Assembly: GCA_028023455.1 (NCBI GenBank)
Contig: JAQFVV010012416.1
Span: 1,483,767 to 1,547,766, forward strand
DNA from: Epiperipatus broadwayi
Lineage: Eukaryota > Onychophora > Udeonychophora > Euonychophora > Peripatidae
Reading direction: 5' to 3'
Length of the DNA stretch: 64,000 nucleotides
Shown: positions 23,156 to 34,179 of the stretch, piece after piece
Numbering within the stretch: the first letter of the stretch is position 1
Layout of the letters: the number at the start of each line of letters is the position of its first letter
The notes under the pieces: model-generated
What the model saw: the letters and a program-made list of their open reading frames with translations, nothing else
The model's database searches: none
Told to the model about the DNA's origin: nothing
Translations under genes and position numbers: made by a program

Positions 23156-23605
23156 TAACATCAATCCTGCATAATAGGATAGTGGTGGCTATGGTTATTA
23201 AAGAACCAAAGACACCAAAATGTATGGGTACTGAACTGAGATCAGATCTATATGACTATATAAACTAATGAGCTTGGATTGAAAATTTATTGCATTTTCA
23301 ATTTAGACTCATAGTTTTCTAGTTAAATAGAGATAAAGGTGGCTGCTGAATGGTTGCATTAGATTCTAAGATTCTAGATGCAGTGCTCTCAGATCCAAAG
23401 CTCCTCACTGATGAAAGCCACAAGCTAGAAAATAGTCTGGGAATATTGGATGAGTAGGCCCTAGATAGGGATTTTATGCACAAGCCTTCTGGCATCCATT
23501 GATTACTCTGGCTTGCACTGAGTGGGACTACTGGATGGGGAGTTTTGCCTGTTTTAATAACAGTTATGAACAAGCACAAGAAATGGTGATCATGTGATAA
23601 AAATA
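23091..23605 (+). repeat. Family A tandem unit (period 454 bp), copy A3
   Basis: TTGCCTGTTTTAATAACAGTTATG starts at 23091 and recurs at 23545 in the same orientation, each time followed by CAAGCA..A..AAATGGTGATCATGTGAT. Between them is one complete family A body with a hammerhead. This is a head-to-tail arrangement of a 454-bp monomer, the structure expected of retrozyme-like repeats. A short ORF here (23319-23630, minus) is repeat sequence, not a gene. Confidence 0.8.
23393..23451 (+). ncRNA. Hammerhead ribozyme motif, family A (copy A3, core intact)
   Basis: Outer stem I is ATCCA (23393-23397) with TGGAT (23447-23451). Inner stem I is TCCTCA (23402-23407) with TGGGAA (23438-23443), five of six paired. 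CTGATGA is at 23408-23414. Stem II is AGC/GCT, with loop CACA. GAAA is at 23428-23431. AATAGTC follows, with the second stem III pair lost by C to A. Cleavage is predicted after C23437. Confidence 0.65.
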
Positions 23606-24230
23606 CTTCAGTAATTATCATAGAAATCATGTTATGTACTGAATTAAAACATTACTTTAATATTTTGCATTAAATGTAACAGAAGAAAGTTTGTTGTTCA
23701 CTGAAAGAAGATGGTGATCCATCTTCAAATTAAAGGAAGCAAACAGGGCAAATTTATAATAGCCATTCCATATGTTCTTGTCATTGCAGCTGTTATTACT
23801 ATATGATTATTCATGTAAAATACAAATGTGGATGAACTGCTCACTAACATATATCAGCCAGCATGGTAAACTGGATTTTTATTTCCAAGTTTAAAAGCAA
23901 GAAACACAACAGTCTTTCTTCTCAGTTTTCTGATAGTCCTTAACTGAATTGTCAGTTGAGTTTTCTTCAAGGCCGAATGAATGTGTGTTTGAATGAACTT
24001 TTTAAAAATAGATATTTACAAATTCATGTTAAACAAAAGTAATTTACAAAAGTAATTTAGCACCCTTATTCCCAAGAGGCTGTAAAGTATCAGTTGATGG
24101 AGAAGGCAAAGGGTGTTAAGACTCCCCTAATTGCAATCCCAGACTACCATTTGATGCTGACTTTTTATTGAAGTACCTAAAACTGCAGATCAGTTTTAAG
24201 TGAAAAAACAACACTGTAGATATTGATTGT
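23606..24230. other. AT-rich stretch without recognised features
   Basis: Nothing recognised. Confidence 0.5.
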
Positions 24231-24234
24231 ATAT

Positions 24235-26665
24235 CAGATAGAGTTGCAAGATGAATTATTCAACCTAATGGAAGTTTCCAAATGCAGATAATTCAGGTTT
24301 ATGCTCCAATAAATTCTCATTGTAATGATATGGATGTACAAAATGATTCTGATCTGACCCAATAACATTTTTAAAATGTCATGAAAAACTTTAATGCTAA
24401 AACTGGTAACTGTTTGAAAGATGAAAGTGCTATAGATAAATTTGGTTACTTGAATAGAAATTAGAGATGAGACAGACAAGTGGAGTTAGAAAAACTATAA
24501 TATTATGAATTCTTTCTTTAAGAAAAATGCTAAATAGAAATGGACATGGAAGCATCAAACTGAAGGTGTAGTAGAAATGAATTATACTTTGACTTACAGA
24601 AAATATGTATTTCAAAATTGTAATGTTCTTAATAGCTTCAACACAGAAAGGGATTACCAAATGATATGATGTAAGATACATGACAATGCAAAGTAAAAAA
24701 AAAAACAAATCAAAATTATTTTAAAAAAACCAGTATTCACAGTTGATATTCCTAATCTTCAGAAACTTTCAATAAATTTAAATTAGAACTTACAATTAGT
24801 TTAAAAATACTAACTGAAACACTATTAAGAACTGTAACAAATATAACTGATATAAAAAACCCACAGTGTTTAAACGCAGTGAAGAATAAAAGAATATGAA
24901 AATATATAAAAATGATCCATTTAGAAAAATTGAATATCTAGAGTTTTGCAAAATGTACAAAAAAAAGTTAATAAGAAAATAATAATATAAGAAAATGCAA
25001 TTGTGAATTAACAATGAAAGGTATGGAAGACAATAAAAGTCTCAAAAATGTAAAACATCTTAGTATGGGTAGGAAACTTATTTCTGCGATAAAAAGAAAG
25101 GATAGAACTATTATTAAAAAAAAAAATATCATGAAATGTGTGAGTTAGTGATATAAAGAATTATAATAGCAATAAGGAACAAAAAACAAAGAATCCTCTA
25201 CAATTACTACATCTTCTTAATTATCTAGCATTTTAAATGAAGAAGAGAAACACAATTAAATCTAATAAGAAGAGAAAAGCTCCAGGAAATGATAAAATCA
25301 TATTCAATATCTTAAAAGAAGCAAGTGAAAAATTATAATAGCAATAAAGAACAAAAACAAAGAATCCTCTACAATTATTACATCTTCTTAATTATCTAGC
25401 ATTTTAAATGAAGAAGAGAAACACAATTAAATCTAATAAGAAGAGAAAAGCTCCAGGAAATGATAAAATCATATTCAACATCTTAAAAGAAGCAAGTGAA
25501 AAAATATTAAAAAATGTTGGAAAAGTTATATGCCAAATATCTAATATGATAATGATAAACTTGATGATTGGAAGATTGAAGTAGGAATGTTGCTATTTAA
25601 GAAAGGTGATAAAGATGATATTAGATATTACAGAATCACCAGTCTTTGATTAGATCTATTCAAAACTTTTATCAAAATAAATACAGCTCATCTACAGCTA
25701 ATTTTGGATTTTAAACAACCAAAAGATAAAGCTTTGATCTAAAAGAAATGTTATATTCAAGTATTGAGAGAAGTAATAGATCAAACCAATGAATATGGGT
25801 TGCCATTATGCTTTGAATTTGTAGATTATGAAAAGACATTTGATTGTAAAAGGATTTCTGCAGAGATTAAAGCTTTCAATCATTAAAATGTCATATTCTG
25901 AAGAATATTTATCAAAATATAACAGTAATGATTAGATTATATAGTGATACTAAAAAGATTAATACTGAAAAAGGTGAATAACATGGTGATTACATATCTT
26001 AAAACTAAAATCTTTGAAAGTTTCAAGAATGAATACCTAGTGATGACAGTTGGAGTAAGATCATAAAGCTGAAGAAGTAAAAGTAATAGATTATTTAAAC
26101 CATCTATATTTTGCAGATGGTAGGACTGCTTTTGTAAAAAGTGTTTCAAGGCTTTAGGAAATGTAAGAACTATCATATGAAAGTAAGTGGGACTTCCTAT
26201 GTGTTGAGAAGGACAGTTTTTAATAAATAAGTCTATGTGTCTGAAGAGTAAGGTTTTGTTTTATCAATTCTTAGTTACAGATTTGGGACTTGGTTATTTA
26301 AAAAAGTGCAACGCAGAGACTTCTGACTACTATTTAACAATGTATAGAGAGATGTATATTAGGAGTAATGTGAAGAGATCAAAAGTGAAATACATGTGTA
26401 AGAGAACAAACAGATATTATTGGCACCACTGAAAAGAGACTGATATGGAGCTACAGTGGACCTATTGCAAGAAAAGATGGTAATAGATGATTAGCTAAAG
26501 TTTTTAAATGGGATCCAAGAAATTGTAAAAGACTTAGAAGGAGACCACATGTAAGATACATGGATAGAATAAGGAAGTTTGCTGGCATGATGCTGGGAAG
26601 AGAGGCTAGGAATCAACGAAATGGGATTAAATGTGGAAAGAGCATCCTGCAGAGATCAATAATTG
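24235..26665 (+). mobile_element. RTE-like LINE, endonuclease to C-terminus, heavily decayed
   Basis: Read across frames, the region gives endonuclease blocks (IIQVYAPINSH, NFNAKTGN, KWTW, DYQMI for the SDH block). The RT follows: KAPGNDKI, KVIKMILDI for KKGD, QVLREVIDQTNEYGLPLCF, FVDYEKTFD. A C-terminal part contains SCRFGTW-like and RDCKR-like remnants and ends near 26660. Stops and frameshifts are dense. It is the longest copy of the RTE-like family here and places the shorter fragments. A 171-bp internal duplication is annotated separately. Confidence 0.8.
25160..25501. repeat. 171-bp tandem duplication inside the RTE-like LINE
   Basis: Copies 25160-25330 and 25331-25501 both run from AATTATAATAGCAATAA to AAAGAAGCAAGTGAAAAA and differ at very few sites. 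The duplication is thus younger than the decay of the LINE itself. Both contain the KKRKAPGNDKI codons. Confidence 0.9.
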
Positions 26666-27042
26666 TTGAAAATGGGGACGATATTATTTCCAGTCATAGA
26701 TGAGTAGTTATTACAGAGTGTGACATTGTAAAATAACAAAAACATTAAAGACCTTGTTTTTAATTGCCATGCAAAAGCAAGATGAATACCAAGAGCAAAG
26801 ACACGATTTATACATTGTTTTGTTGAAGGCTTTTTAACTGAATTAAAAGTGCTTATGGATAATATAATAAACTGTTTATCCACGAAACTTTCTTCATATT
26901 ATACAACTTCTACTTGATAGTATAGAAGAAAATTATTAATGATGCTATAAAATTTGAATTATTGACACGAAAATTCGTTTTAAGCAAGAATGTATACTTG
27001 TGCCAATGTTGTTTTTATTTTGAATGAGGTTAGACTTCGAAA
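26666..27042. other. AT-rich stretch without recognised features
   Basis: Nothing recognised. Confidence 0.5.
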
Positions 27043-27198
27043 CAATTTCAAATAGCTTCATAAAGCAACAGTAAAAATATAATATAGGTTCGATGGATGT
27101 GAATTATTTAAAAATCAAAACAATTTCAAATAGCTTCATAAAGCAACAGTAAAAATATAATATAGGTTCGATGGATGTGAATTATTTAAAAATCAAAA
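27043..27198. repeat. Exact 78-bp tandem duplication
   Basis: Units 27043-27120 and 27121-27198 (starting CAATTTCAAATAGCTTCATA) are identical as far as I can read, so the event is recent or an assembly artefact. Confidence 0.9.
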
Positions 27199-27344
27199 CA
27201 AAAACAATAAACAGATGATTGTGTTCTTCTTATAAATTAAAAAGATGATCCTTATATTTCGAATGCAGCCTACAAGATACAGGCGTAGAAATAAATATTT
27301 AAAATAACTTAGATGCTTATCGTTAGATAATAGGAGGATAACAA

Positions 27345-27700
27345 CAAACCATTCAATGATGTATGGAGAGATACACAATAGGAGCAACAAGAAGAGATGA
27401 AAAATGAAATACATGGGTGAGAGAACAGACAAATAATTACTAATATCATTAAAGAATTAGTAGACTGAAGTGGAATTGGGCTGCGCATATTGCTAAAACA
27501 GATTATAATAGATGGACAGTTGAAAGCTTAATTTGGATTCCAAAAGATCTAGAAAGCAACCATGTATGAGATGGATGGACGAAATAAGAAAGTATGCTGG
27601 GATGATGTAGAGAAGAAAGGCTAGAAAACTGATTGAACTGGAGTGGACCTGCAGTAAATCGATAGTGATTGAAAATGATGATGATTAAGAAATGACAGGG
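27345..27700 (+). pseudogene. RTE-like LINE, C-terminal fragment
   Basis: Translation shows MYGEIHNRSNKKR, then LK.NWAAHIAK, RWTVESLIWIPKD, MRWMDEIRKYAGMM, with stops, and ends with GATGATGAT. Same family and 3' end as at 60.2 kb. Confidence 0.8.
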
Positions 27701-29689
27701 GACTTGGACCATTTTTAATTTGAATACTCATCAAATTGAGAATATGAATCAGATTAAATAATTTGGTAGCTTTGTATGTAAAAAAAAAAAAAAAAAAACC
27801 CAAAAAAACAAATAAGCATAGATATTGAGGCACAGCACAGACCCCAATATTCTGCTGCTAGATTTACCAAAAAAAAAAAAAAGATGGACTATTTCATGAT
27901 AATAATGTAATTAACTAAATCAGTTATTTTTCCAGATTTATTATATGAAAATAAGGCTTTGATATAATGATACTAAAAAAATTCCATTTAAGGATTGCTC
28001 CATAAAATTTTGAAAATATAATGATATAATTGAAAGAATGGTTGCATGATCTTTAGCTTTCTGGATATGTTAATATTGAATCTATTATTGTAAAAGCACA
28101 CCAATGGATTGGGTCCACAAAGTGAATAGATAGTAAAATAACTTCCTAAAAATATATATTTACCCTGAAATTAAATTTTCGTAGAAGCACACACATCTTA
28201 CTTTACAATGTTTATTTCAAACACGTTTTAAAAGAGTGCACAGCAATTGGAAGAATATGGCTGGGGGTAGAATAAAATGAGCTAGGGCAGCAAAATGTTG
28301 AAGAATTTTGTTAAAAAAAAGTTACACGAAAAAAAAAAAAAACCAAAGACAGCATCACGAGGTATCAAATAAATAATAAATATAAATAATAAATTTGAGA
28401 AGAAATTTAATTATCTTGAGAAACATAGCTGGAAACACCACACACAATTTATCCTTGAGTTCCTTATTCTAATCATTGAAATTAACTATGCCGAGTAAAA
28501 ATAATAATGCAGAAAGCGTTCTAATCATCAAATCATTAAGAAAACTAAGCGCAGTCATATATATATGTTTGATTTATTACAACAGTTCTTAAAAAAATAA
28601 AAACAAAGTAAACAGCTATAGTCATTATTAAAAATCCACTGAAAGACAATTTTGAACAGTGCTCACTATGGGCCAATACCAAGGGCAGCCAAAGGGTCAA
28701 ATTTCAATTTCTTCAGCCAGCTGTCATTTGATGGTTACATGTGTTTCTAATATGGATGATGTGTCTGTAGCTTACTTAATTGCATTGAAATGGTTTCAGT
28801 AACTGGACTTAAGAAATGCTAGGAGCGAAAAATATGATAGCGTTGGAGAAAAACATGTCTCATTTTATTTACTTGTAGATGATTTTTTTTAAAAAAAATA
28901 AATAAAAATGTTGATTTCGATAAATCTTTAAACAGTAATTAATTAAATTTTATATAATTCAAATGTCAATGTGTACTTATACATGAGTGTGACCCTTGTA
29001 TGTGGAATAATATGAAAGTTTTAGAGTATATGCAGATGTGTTCATAGACAAACACGTCATTACGTGGATGCGCTTCTCTGCATGGGCTCATAGCAAATAA
29101 ATACAGCTTTTAACAAATCTTAGGTGTTATTGATAGTTACAATCTTTTATACATGTTATCATCATCTCTAGCAAATATTCGCAAACGACCAAGATTGCAG
29201 TAACTTAAAAAAAAAAGAACCTAGTAGAAATAGAATGAACAAAACAATAGAAAGCAAAAAAAGGAGAAAATATTACAAGACAAATTGTAGTGTATATAAT
29301 AAAAAAATTAAAATATGTCTGCGCAAACACAAACTCATTGTTATGCTATCCCATATGTCTTAGTACAGTTGTATAGTAGCTTCAACTACCATTTCCAGCG
29401 TACCAATTTCTTATGAACTACTGAACAATAAACCATTCCATTATTTTTATTGTCATTGTTAGGGCATAGAGATAAACAAATCATGAGAAACTCATAATAA
29501 CATTCCTGTTCAAATCTAAGTAACTGAAGAAAGAAAGAGAGAGAAAGAATAATGATTACTTTAGTCATAGATGTTAGTAATAATTATTAATGAATTATGT
29601 TATGAAGGTAATAATTTTCATTCACTTTTATTACATCATATATAATTTTTATTACGCATCCAATTTGAAAATCCAATCTTTATTTAGTA
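27701..29689. other. AT-rich stretch without recognised features
   Basis: Several long A tracts (27780, 27870, 28330). No exon or repeat partner seen. Confidence 0.5.
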
Positions 29690-30185
29690 AAAACACAGCC
29701 CTCTTTGATTCGGTTAGTGTCCAGATGGGCTGAATCAATGGGACACCCAAATGTATTTAACCCATTTGTGATCAGGTTCCAAGGTGGATTAACCTTGTCC
29801 AAGGGGTGAGTTTGGGGTCTCACAAAGTGGAGTTTTGGCTGATCCAGTTATGGATGGGGTCTGGGGGGAGCTGTTTGAGGACCTGCCAGTCAGGTTGAAA
29901 GTTGTTTCCCCTCCATAGATTATTGCTTTGAATGGACAGTGCATCCCCTTGATTAACTGTTCATTGCTTCTCTTCTTTGTCGCTTCCTTGATGTTTGAAC
30001 TTGGAATTCATTTGTTTTTTAAGATACCAGTAATACTTAATTTATTGTGTAAGGAGGTTGGACTGCTTTGGGCCACCTCCCAGCTGTATTATATCAGTGT
30101 AACATTGTAATCTATTTGGCCCACTGGTGCAGGTGACAGAATGTGGTCCCTGCACATTTGGGCCCATAAGACCTGTTATAATAAA
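29690..30185. other. GC-richer island of unknown nature
   Basis: Base composition rises clearly over about 450 bp (for example GGATGGGGTCTGGGGGGAGC and GGCCCACTGGTGCAGGTGAC). The longest ORFs (60 codons plus, 80 codons minus) show no domain and no good splice sites. It could be an old transposon fragment, a lost exon cluster or a CpG-depleted regulatory island. Confidence 0.35.
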
Positions 30186-31200
30186 GGTTGCTTTGGAACA
30201 ACAATAATAAAGAACAATAACAAAAAACATGCAGTCAATATTAAAAAACAAAACAAACAAAACTGTACTTCTGGATGTCCGCAATAAAAGAAAGTATACA
30301 TAATTTTAAAAAAAGGATTCAAACTTCTTTTTTTAAATTAATCTTATTGGGTATTTTTCAATACACAATGTTAAGATCACATTTTAAATAAATAAATAGA
30401 TAGAAATTCCTTACTGAGTGATACTTCTATTTCATTAAATGTCATACTGGGGATATGAATTACCTTCTTAAGTTGTGAAATACGGATGGCAATATACTGA
30501 CAGATTAAACATAATATACCTGTAGATTGGCTAAAAAAATTAGAACTCCAAAATCAAAGGGGTTATAATCAAGACAAATAAATAGTTAGTCAAAGTATTA
30601 TTTATGTGGGATAAGTTCAGGTATTTCAAGATCTCTCCTGATAGAGGTTGCAAGAAAATTTTTTATATTGGATGAGAGCTCACCAGCTAGTGAGGAGAGC
30701 AGGTGCCTTTTATACAAAGATATGTGTTACTTAAAGCCAAAAATATTTCTCACTATTATAAAATTGTGTAATATAACTATTTTAAAGTCAGTTGATCCTC
30801 TGGTTGTTAATGTCCATGTGAAAATAGAACATGCGAAACTAAAATCTAAAATGTGCAGATTATTAAGGTGGTATGAAAAGCATACATATTGTCATCTTAG
30901 GAATTAAAAAATGAAAAAAGATTAGACTGAGTGACTTTTTACCTACCACAATGCAAACTTTGGTTCTCGTCAGAAAATACTTAGATAAGACAGTAAATTA
31001 CCCAGTTAAATTGTAATATGTGCTCTGTAGTGTGAGAGGTTGATCTGACTTCTGGAATGATGGATGGTTGTGATAGGATTGAGTTAAAAAGTTGCATTGA
31101 TTACCCCCCTCCCCTAATAATCCACTACAAACAACTGAATATGAAAAGTTTATGAATGGGCAAGGAAAGTTATGGAAAAGAAAAAAAACTGTCAAACTAT
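30186..31200. other. AT-rich stretch without recognised features
   Basis: No supported feature; ORF 30668-30907 has no recognisable family or splice context. Confidence 0.45.
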
Positions 31201-31670
31201 AAAACAATAACTTAGTATTGGAAGAAAAATTGTTTCAACAAGAAGAAAAGAAGATGGAGTTATTACCAAAAAGTGCATCATGAATGCATTGAAGAATTCT
31301 ATAAAGAAGTACTACATCTAAATAGCCAAATATTTTAAATGAAGCGGTGAAAGCTGCAACCAAATCTAAAGTTCCAGGAAATGATGGTCACTCAATATTT
31401 TTATCATGATAATTACAACTTGTATATAGCATACTTTAGATTCTAATCAATTTAAAAAGAGTAATTTAAAGGTGATTTTAGCATAGTATATTGAAATTAC
31501 TTGCAAGTACTGAGAAAAATTATAGAAAGAAGCAATGAATATGAATTGTCATTATGTTGTGAATTTATAGATTATGAAAATCCATTTAATTCCAATAAAA
31601 CTCAGACTTTCAAGCATCCTCCAACTATCCACACTATCTTATTCCACCTTTACACATGTAGAAAAAATAA

Positions 31671-31729
31671 ATAATCACCAATATATGAATTTCATGCTGA
31701 ACCAGTACTCATCAGTTGCTCCAGATTAT
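31671..31729 (-). ncRNA. Hammerhead ribozyme motif, family B (copy B2)
   Basis: Minus strand: stem I outer ATAATC (31729-31724) with GATTAT (31676-31671), inner AGCAA with TTGGT; CTGATGA at 31715-31709; stem II TACT/AGCA with one mismatch around GGTTC; GAAA at 31693-31690; then TTCATATA. Stem III is only 1-2 pairs (AU/AU); cleavage is predicted after the A preceding TTGGT. Core complete. Confidence 0.6.
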
Positions 31730-31830
31730 CATCTCCTACACACACACATATATATATAATCAGTGCTTAGTTTATATTAAGATAGCAAATCTAAACTGAT
31801 AAACTGAGCACTGATTATATGTGGGAGATG

Positions 31831-31888
31831 ATAATCTGGACTAACTGATGAATGCTAGTTCAGCACGAAATATGTATATTGTGATTAT
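31831..31888 (+). ncRNA. Hammerhead ribozyme motif, family B (copy B1)
   Basis: Stem I outer ATAATC (31831-31836) pairs with GATTAT (31883-31888); inner ACTAA pairs with TTGT with one bulge. CTGATGA is at 31845-31851. Stem II is a perfect TGCT/AGCA around AGTTC. GAAA is at 31867-31870. Stem III is ATA/TAT with loop TG, and cleavage is predicted after A31878 (UA). All core positions are present. Confidence 0.65.
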
Positions 31889-31904
31889 TTATCTTTTCTA
31901 CATG

Positions 31905-31990
31905 TGTGTGATCATGCGTATCAGTGGTATGAGATAGTGTGGATAGTTGAAGGGTGCTTGAAAGTCCATGTTCAAATCCTCTAAATTTAC
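31905..31990 (+). promoter_or_regulatory. tRNA-like pol III promoter in SINE B1
   Basis: GTGGTATGAGATAGTGTGG resembles an A box region, and CATGTTCAAATCCTC is a good B box (GTTCAAATCC at about 31969-31978), spaced as in tRNA genes. It lies 3' of the hammerhead, so a transcript from it would contain the ribozyme only in a tandem or readthrough RNA. Confidence 0.5.
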
Positions 31991-33000
31991 AATTGAGCTC
32001 CAGGTACATGAAGAATGCCTGTATTTCAAATATTAATTCCAATAAGCATTTCCACAGTGATTCAATCTTCGGATTACTGAGATACAGACCCAAGATATTG
32101 TCAAGTTCTGAAAAATATTTATCAAAATATAACAGCAGTGATTAGATCACATTTGTGATAGTAAGAAAAAAAGACTTATCATTGAGAAGATTGGTGATTC
32201 CATATTCCAAAACTCTTTACAGCAGTTTTGTGGATTAAAATGGAAAGCTAAGAGAGTAAAAATAAACGGAGATATAGCATATTTTGAAGATGCTGTAGTT
32301 GTTTTTGCAAATAATGCTTCAGAGCTTAGTTATCATATGAAAGTAAGAAAGAAGGCTTAAAGACAAATGCTAAAAAAAAAAAACTAAAGTAAGGTTCAAT
32401 GTATTTTCTCAGAAGAATATAAAGATTGACAATCATGAATTAAAAGAAAAAAAACAATTATAAATGCCTTTGCCAAATTATTAATGCAGATGAAAATGTA
32501 AAGGATAGAATATTTCAGTAGAAATAAGTTAATATCAAAAGGAAAGATGCCTGTGTTCGAAAAAGAAGGTTGTTAATAGATGTTTTTAATAGTTCTAACT
32601 TATGAATCTGAGACTTGGCCACATAACAGAAGAGCAATACAGAGATTCTAGGCTATCCAATGGAGTATGGAAATATGTATGGTAGGATTAACAAGAAGAG
32701 ATTGAAAATGAAATATATGGGGAAGAGAACAAATAGGCATTACTGATATCACTGAAAGAATTAAGAGACCCAAATGGAGGTGGGGTAAAGATATTTCTAC
32801 AAGAGATAATTGGATCTCAAGAGATTGCAAAAAAATCCAGACAGATTCCACATATGACATGACAAGATGAAATAATGAAGTTTTCTGGGTTGAATGTCGT
32901 GATGCTATGGATTGGAAAAAGTGGATTCAATTAGAGATATCTTCATCATGCAGTAGATGGATAATGGTGGAAAATCATGGTGATGATTTCATAGTAGATG

Positions 33001-33365
33001 AATTAATATACACACTATAATACCCAATAAAATATAAATACGACATTATAAGTATGTGATAAATTGATAAATGCATCTAATCAATTTTGTAACCAATCAA
33101 ATACTTCAGATTTATAATGCACTCCTCCAAGCTTATTATAAATATGAATATTAAAAAATTAATGTGTTAAATACCATATGTGTACATTATTGACTACTAA
33201 ATAGATTCAATAGATTCAATTTCTGAAGTCAAATTGGTTGTAATCAAGACATATGAACAAAAAAGTATCCCTGTGTGGTTATATAATTGTTTTAAATCTT
33301 TAGCATACTTGACAAACCAGAAATTTTAGTGAAATGCATATGTGATGAGATTGATATAGAAAATT
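33001..33365. other. AT-rich stretch without recognised features
   Basis: Nothing recognised. Confidence 0.5.
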
Positions 33366-33672
33366 TTACACGTACTATGCGCCTGAAAAAATGACGGTAG
33401 GGATCTCTGCAAATCTTTAACACAAGTTTTATTTAAAAGACAACACTGACTCATCCATTGTAAATCAAAAGATTTTGTGTAATGTGTTATAGAATTTGTG
33501 GACTTAATCAGTGAGGTATTGAATAGCCTTACGCTCTCAAATCGAAATGCTTTGGATTCTCCTATTTATTTAGAAAGTAGATTTAGATAAAAGTGGTCGC
33601 TCTTGTCTTTTAAATAAATCTTATGTTAAAGATTTGCAGAGGTCCCTACTGTCATTTTTTCAGGCGCATAGT
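33366..33672. repeat. Fold-back element with about 70-bp inverted arms
   Basis: ACTATGCGCCTGAAAAAATG and the following GACGGTAGGGATCTCTGCAA (33374 on) return as reverse complement at 33598-33672 (TTGCAGAGGTCCCTACTGTC, ATTTTTTCAGGCGCATAGT). The spacer of about 160 bp has no ORF. A fragment related to one arm (AGAGGGATCTCTACAAATCT) lies at 50.92 kb. Likely a MITE; target duplications were not resolved. Confidence 0.75.
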
Positions 33673-34179
33673 TTTAAGATTGGGCAATAGTTTATCTGAA
33701 AGATTCGATTTACAAATATTTATCAAGCGCATTTGCTAATTTGTAGCAACAATAATGTTTAAAACTCTCTCGGTATAGTGGTAAAAATCAGAATGACGAT
33801 TTGATTTTGAGTTTAAGTTTAGTAAAAGTAGGAAAAAAATTTTTTTAGGTTCTAATTTGACTTATATTTTTTCTGTCAGATAACTGGTTCACAACCCACC
33901 AAGTTAATCACCCTATATTGAGCAGGAAACGGTTTTTTAACTACTATTAGCAAGAATGTAAATAAAAAATTGGAAAAACACCAAAATTCTTATAGTTTAA
34001 TAATTGGAAAACCTTACATGTATTACTTTCACCATTATTCTTTACTCAAACTGTTAAAGAAATCTTTGCAATTCAGTGGACTATTAAAAGTCAGCTCACA
34101 ATTTTGTATAAAAATATGGGGTTTATTACATACATGCAACAGTCACTTGTAAATGTATGTGGTCGTTCCAATTCCAAGG
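33673..34179. other. AT-rich stretch without recognised features
   Basis: Nothing recognised; ORF 33970-34152 has no family resemblance. Confidence 0.45.

Larger units (their letters stand above)
31604..32085. mobile_element. Inverted pair of family B hammerhead/tRNA-like SINEs
   Basis: The left copy (31604-31775) is on the minus strand and the right copy (31796-32085) on the plus strand. Matching blocks include TGGGAGATGATAATCTGGA, AACTGATGA, GATTATTTATCTTTT, TAGTGTGGATAGTTGAAG and GAAAGTCCATG. The right copy continues through the B box GTTCAAATCC to ATTTCAAATATTAATTCC. Arms of about 170 bp would form dsRNA, with a hammerhead in each arm. Confidence 0.85.
31205..32990 (+). mobile_element. 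RTE-like LINE fragment split by an inserted fold-back element
   Basis: Before the insertion: TKKCIMNALKEFYKEVLHL and QVLRKIIERSNEYELSLCC, then FIDYENPFNS (RT block with the first catalytic Asp). After it: VKINGDIAYFEDAVVVFANN, where FEDA stands for YADD, then ETW-HNRRAIQRF and the TGITDITERIKR-type C-terminus to 32990. The fold-back at 31.60-32.08 kb interrupts the RT between these blocks, so it inserted after the LINE. Confidence 0.75.

Noticed and set aside
23319-23630. 103-codon minus-strand ORF
   Set aside because: It lies wholly within the family A hammerhead repeat and its tail.
29690-30185. Host exon cluster in the GC-rich island
   Set aside because: No frame longer than about 80 codons, no domain, and no consistent splice sites.
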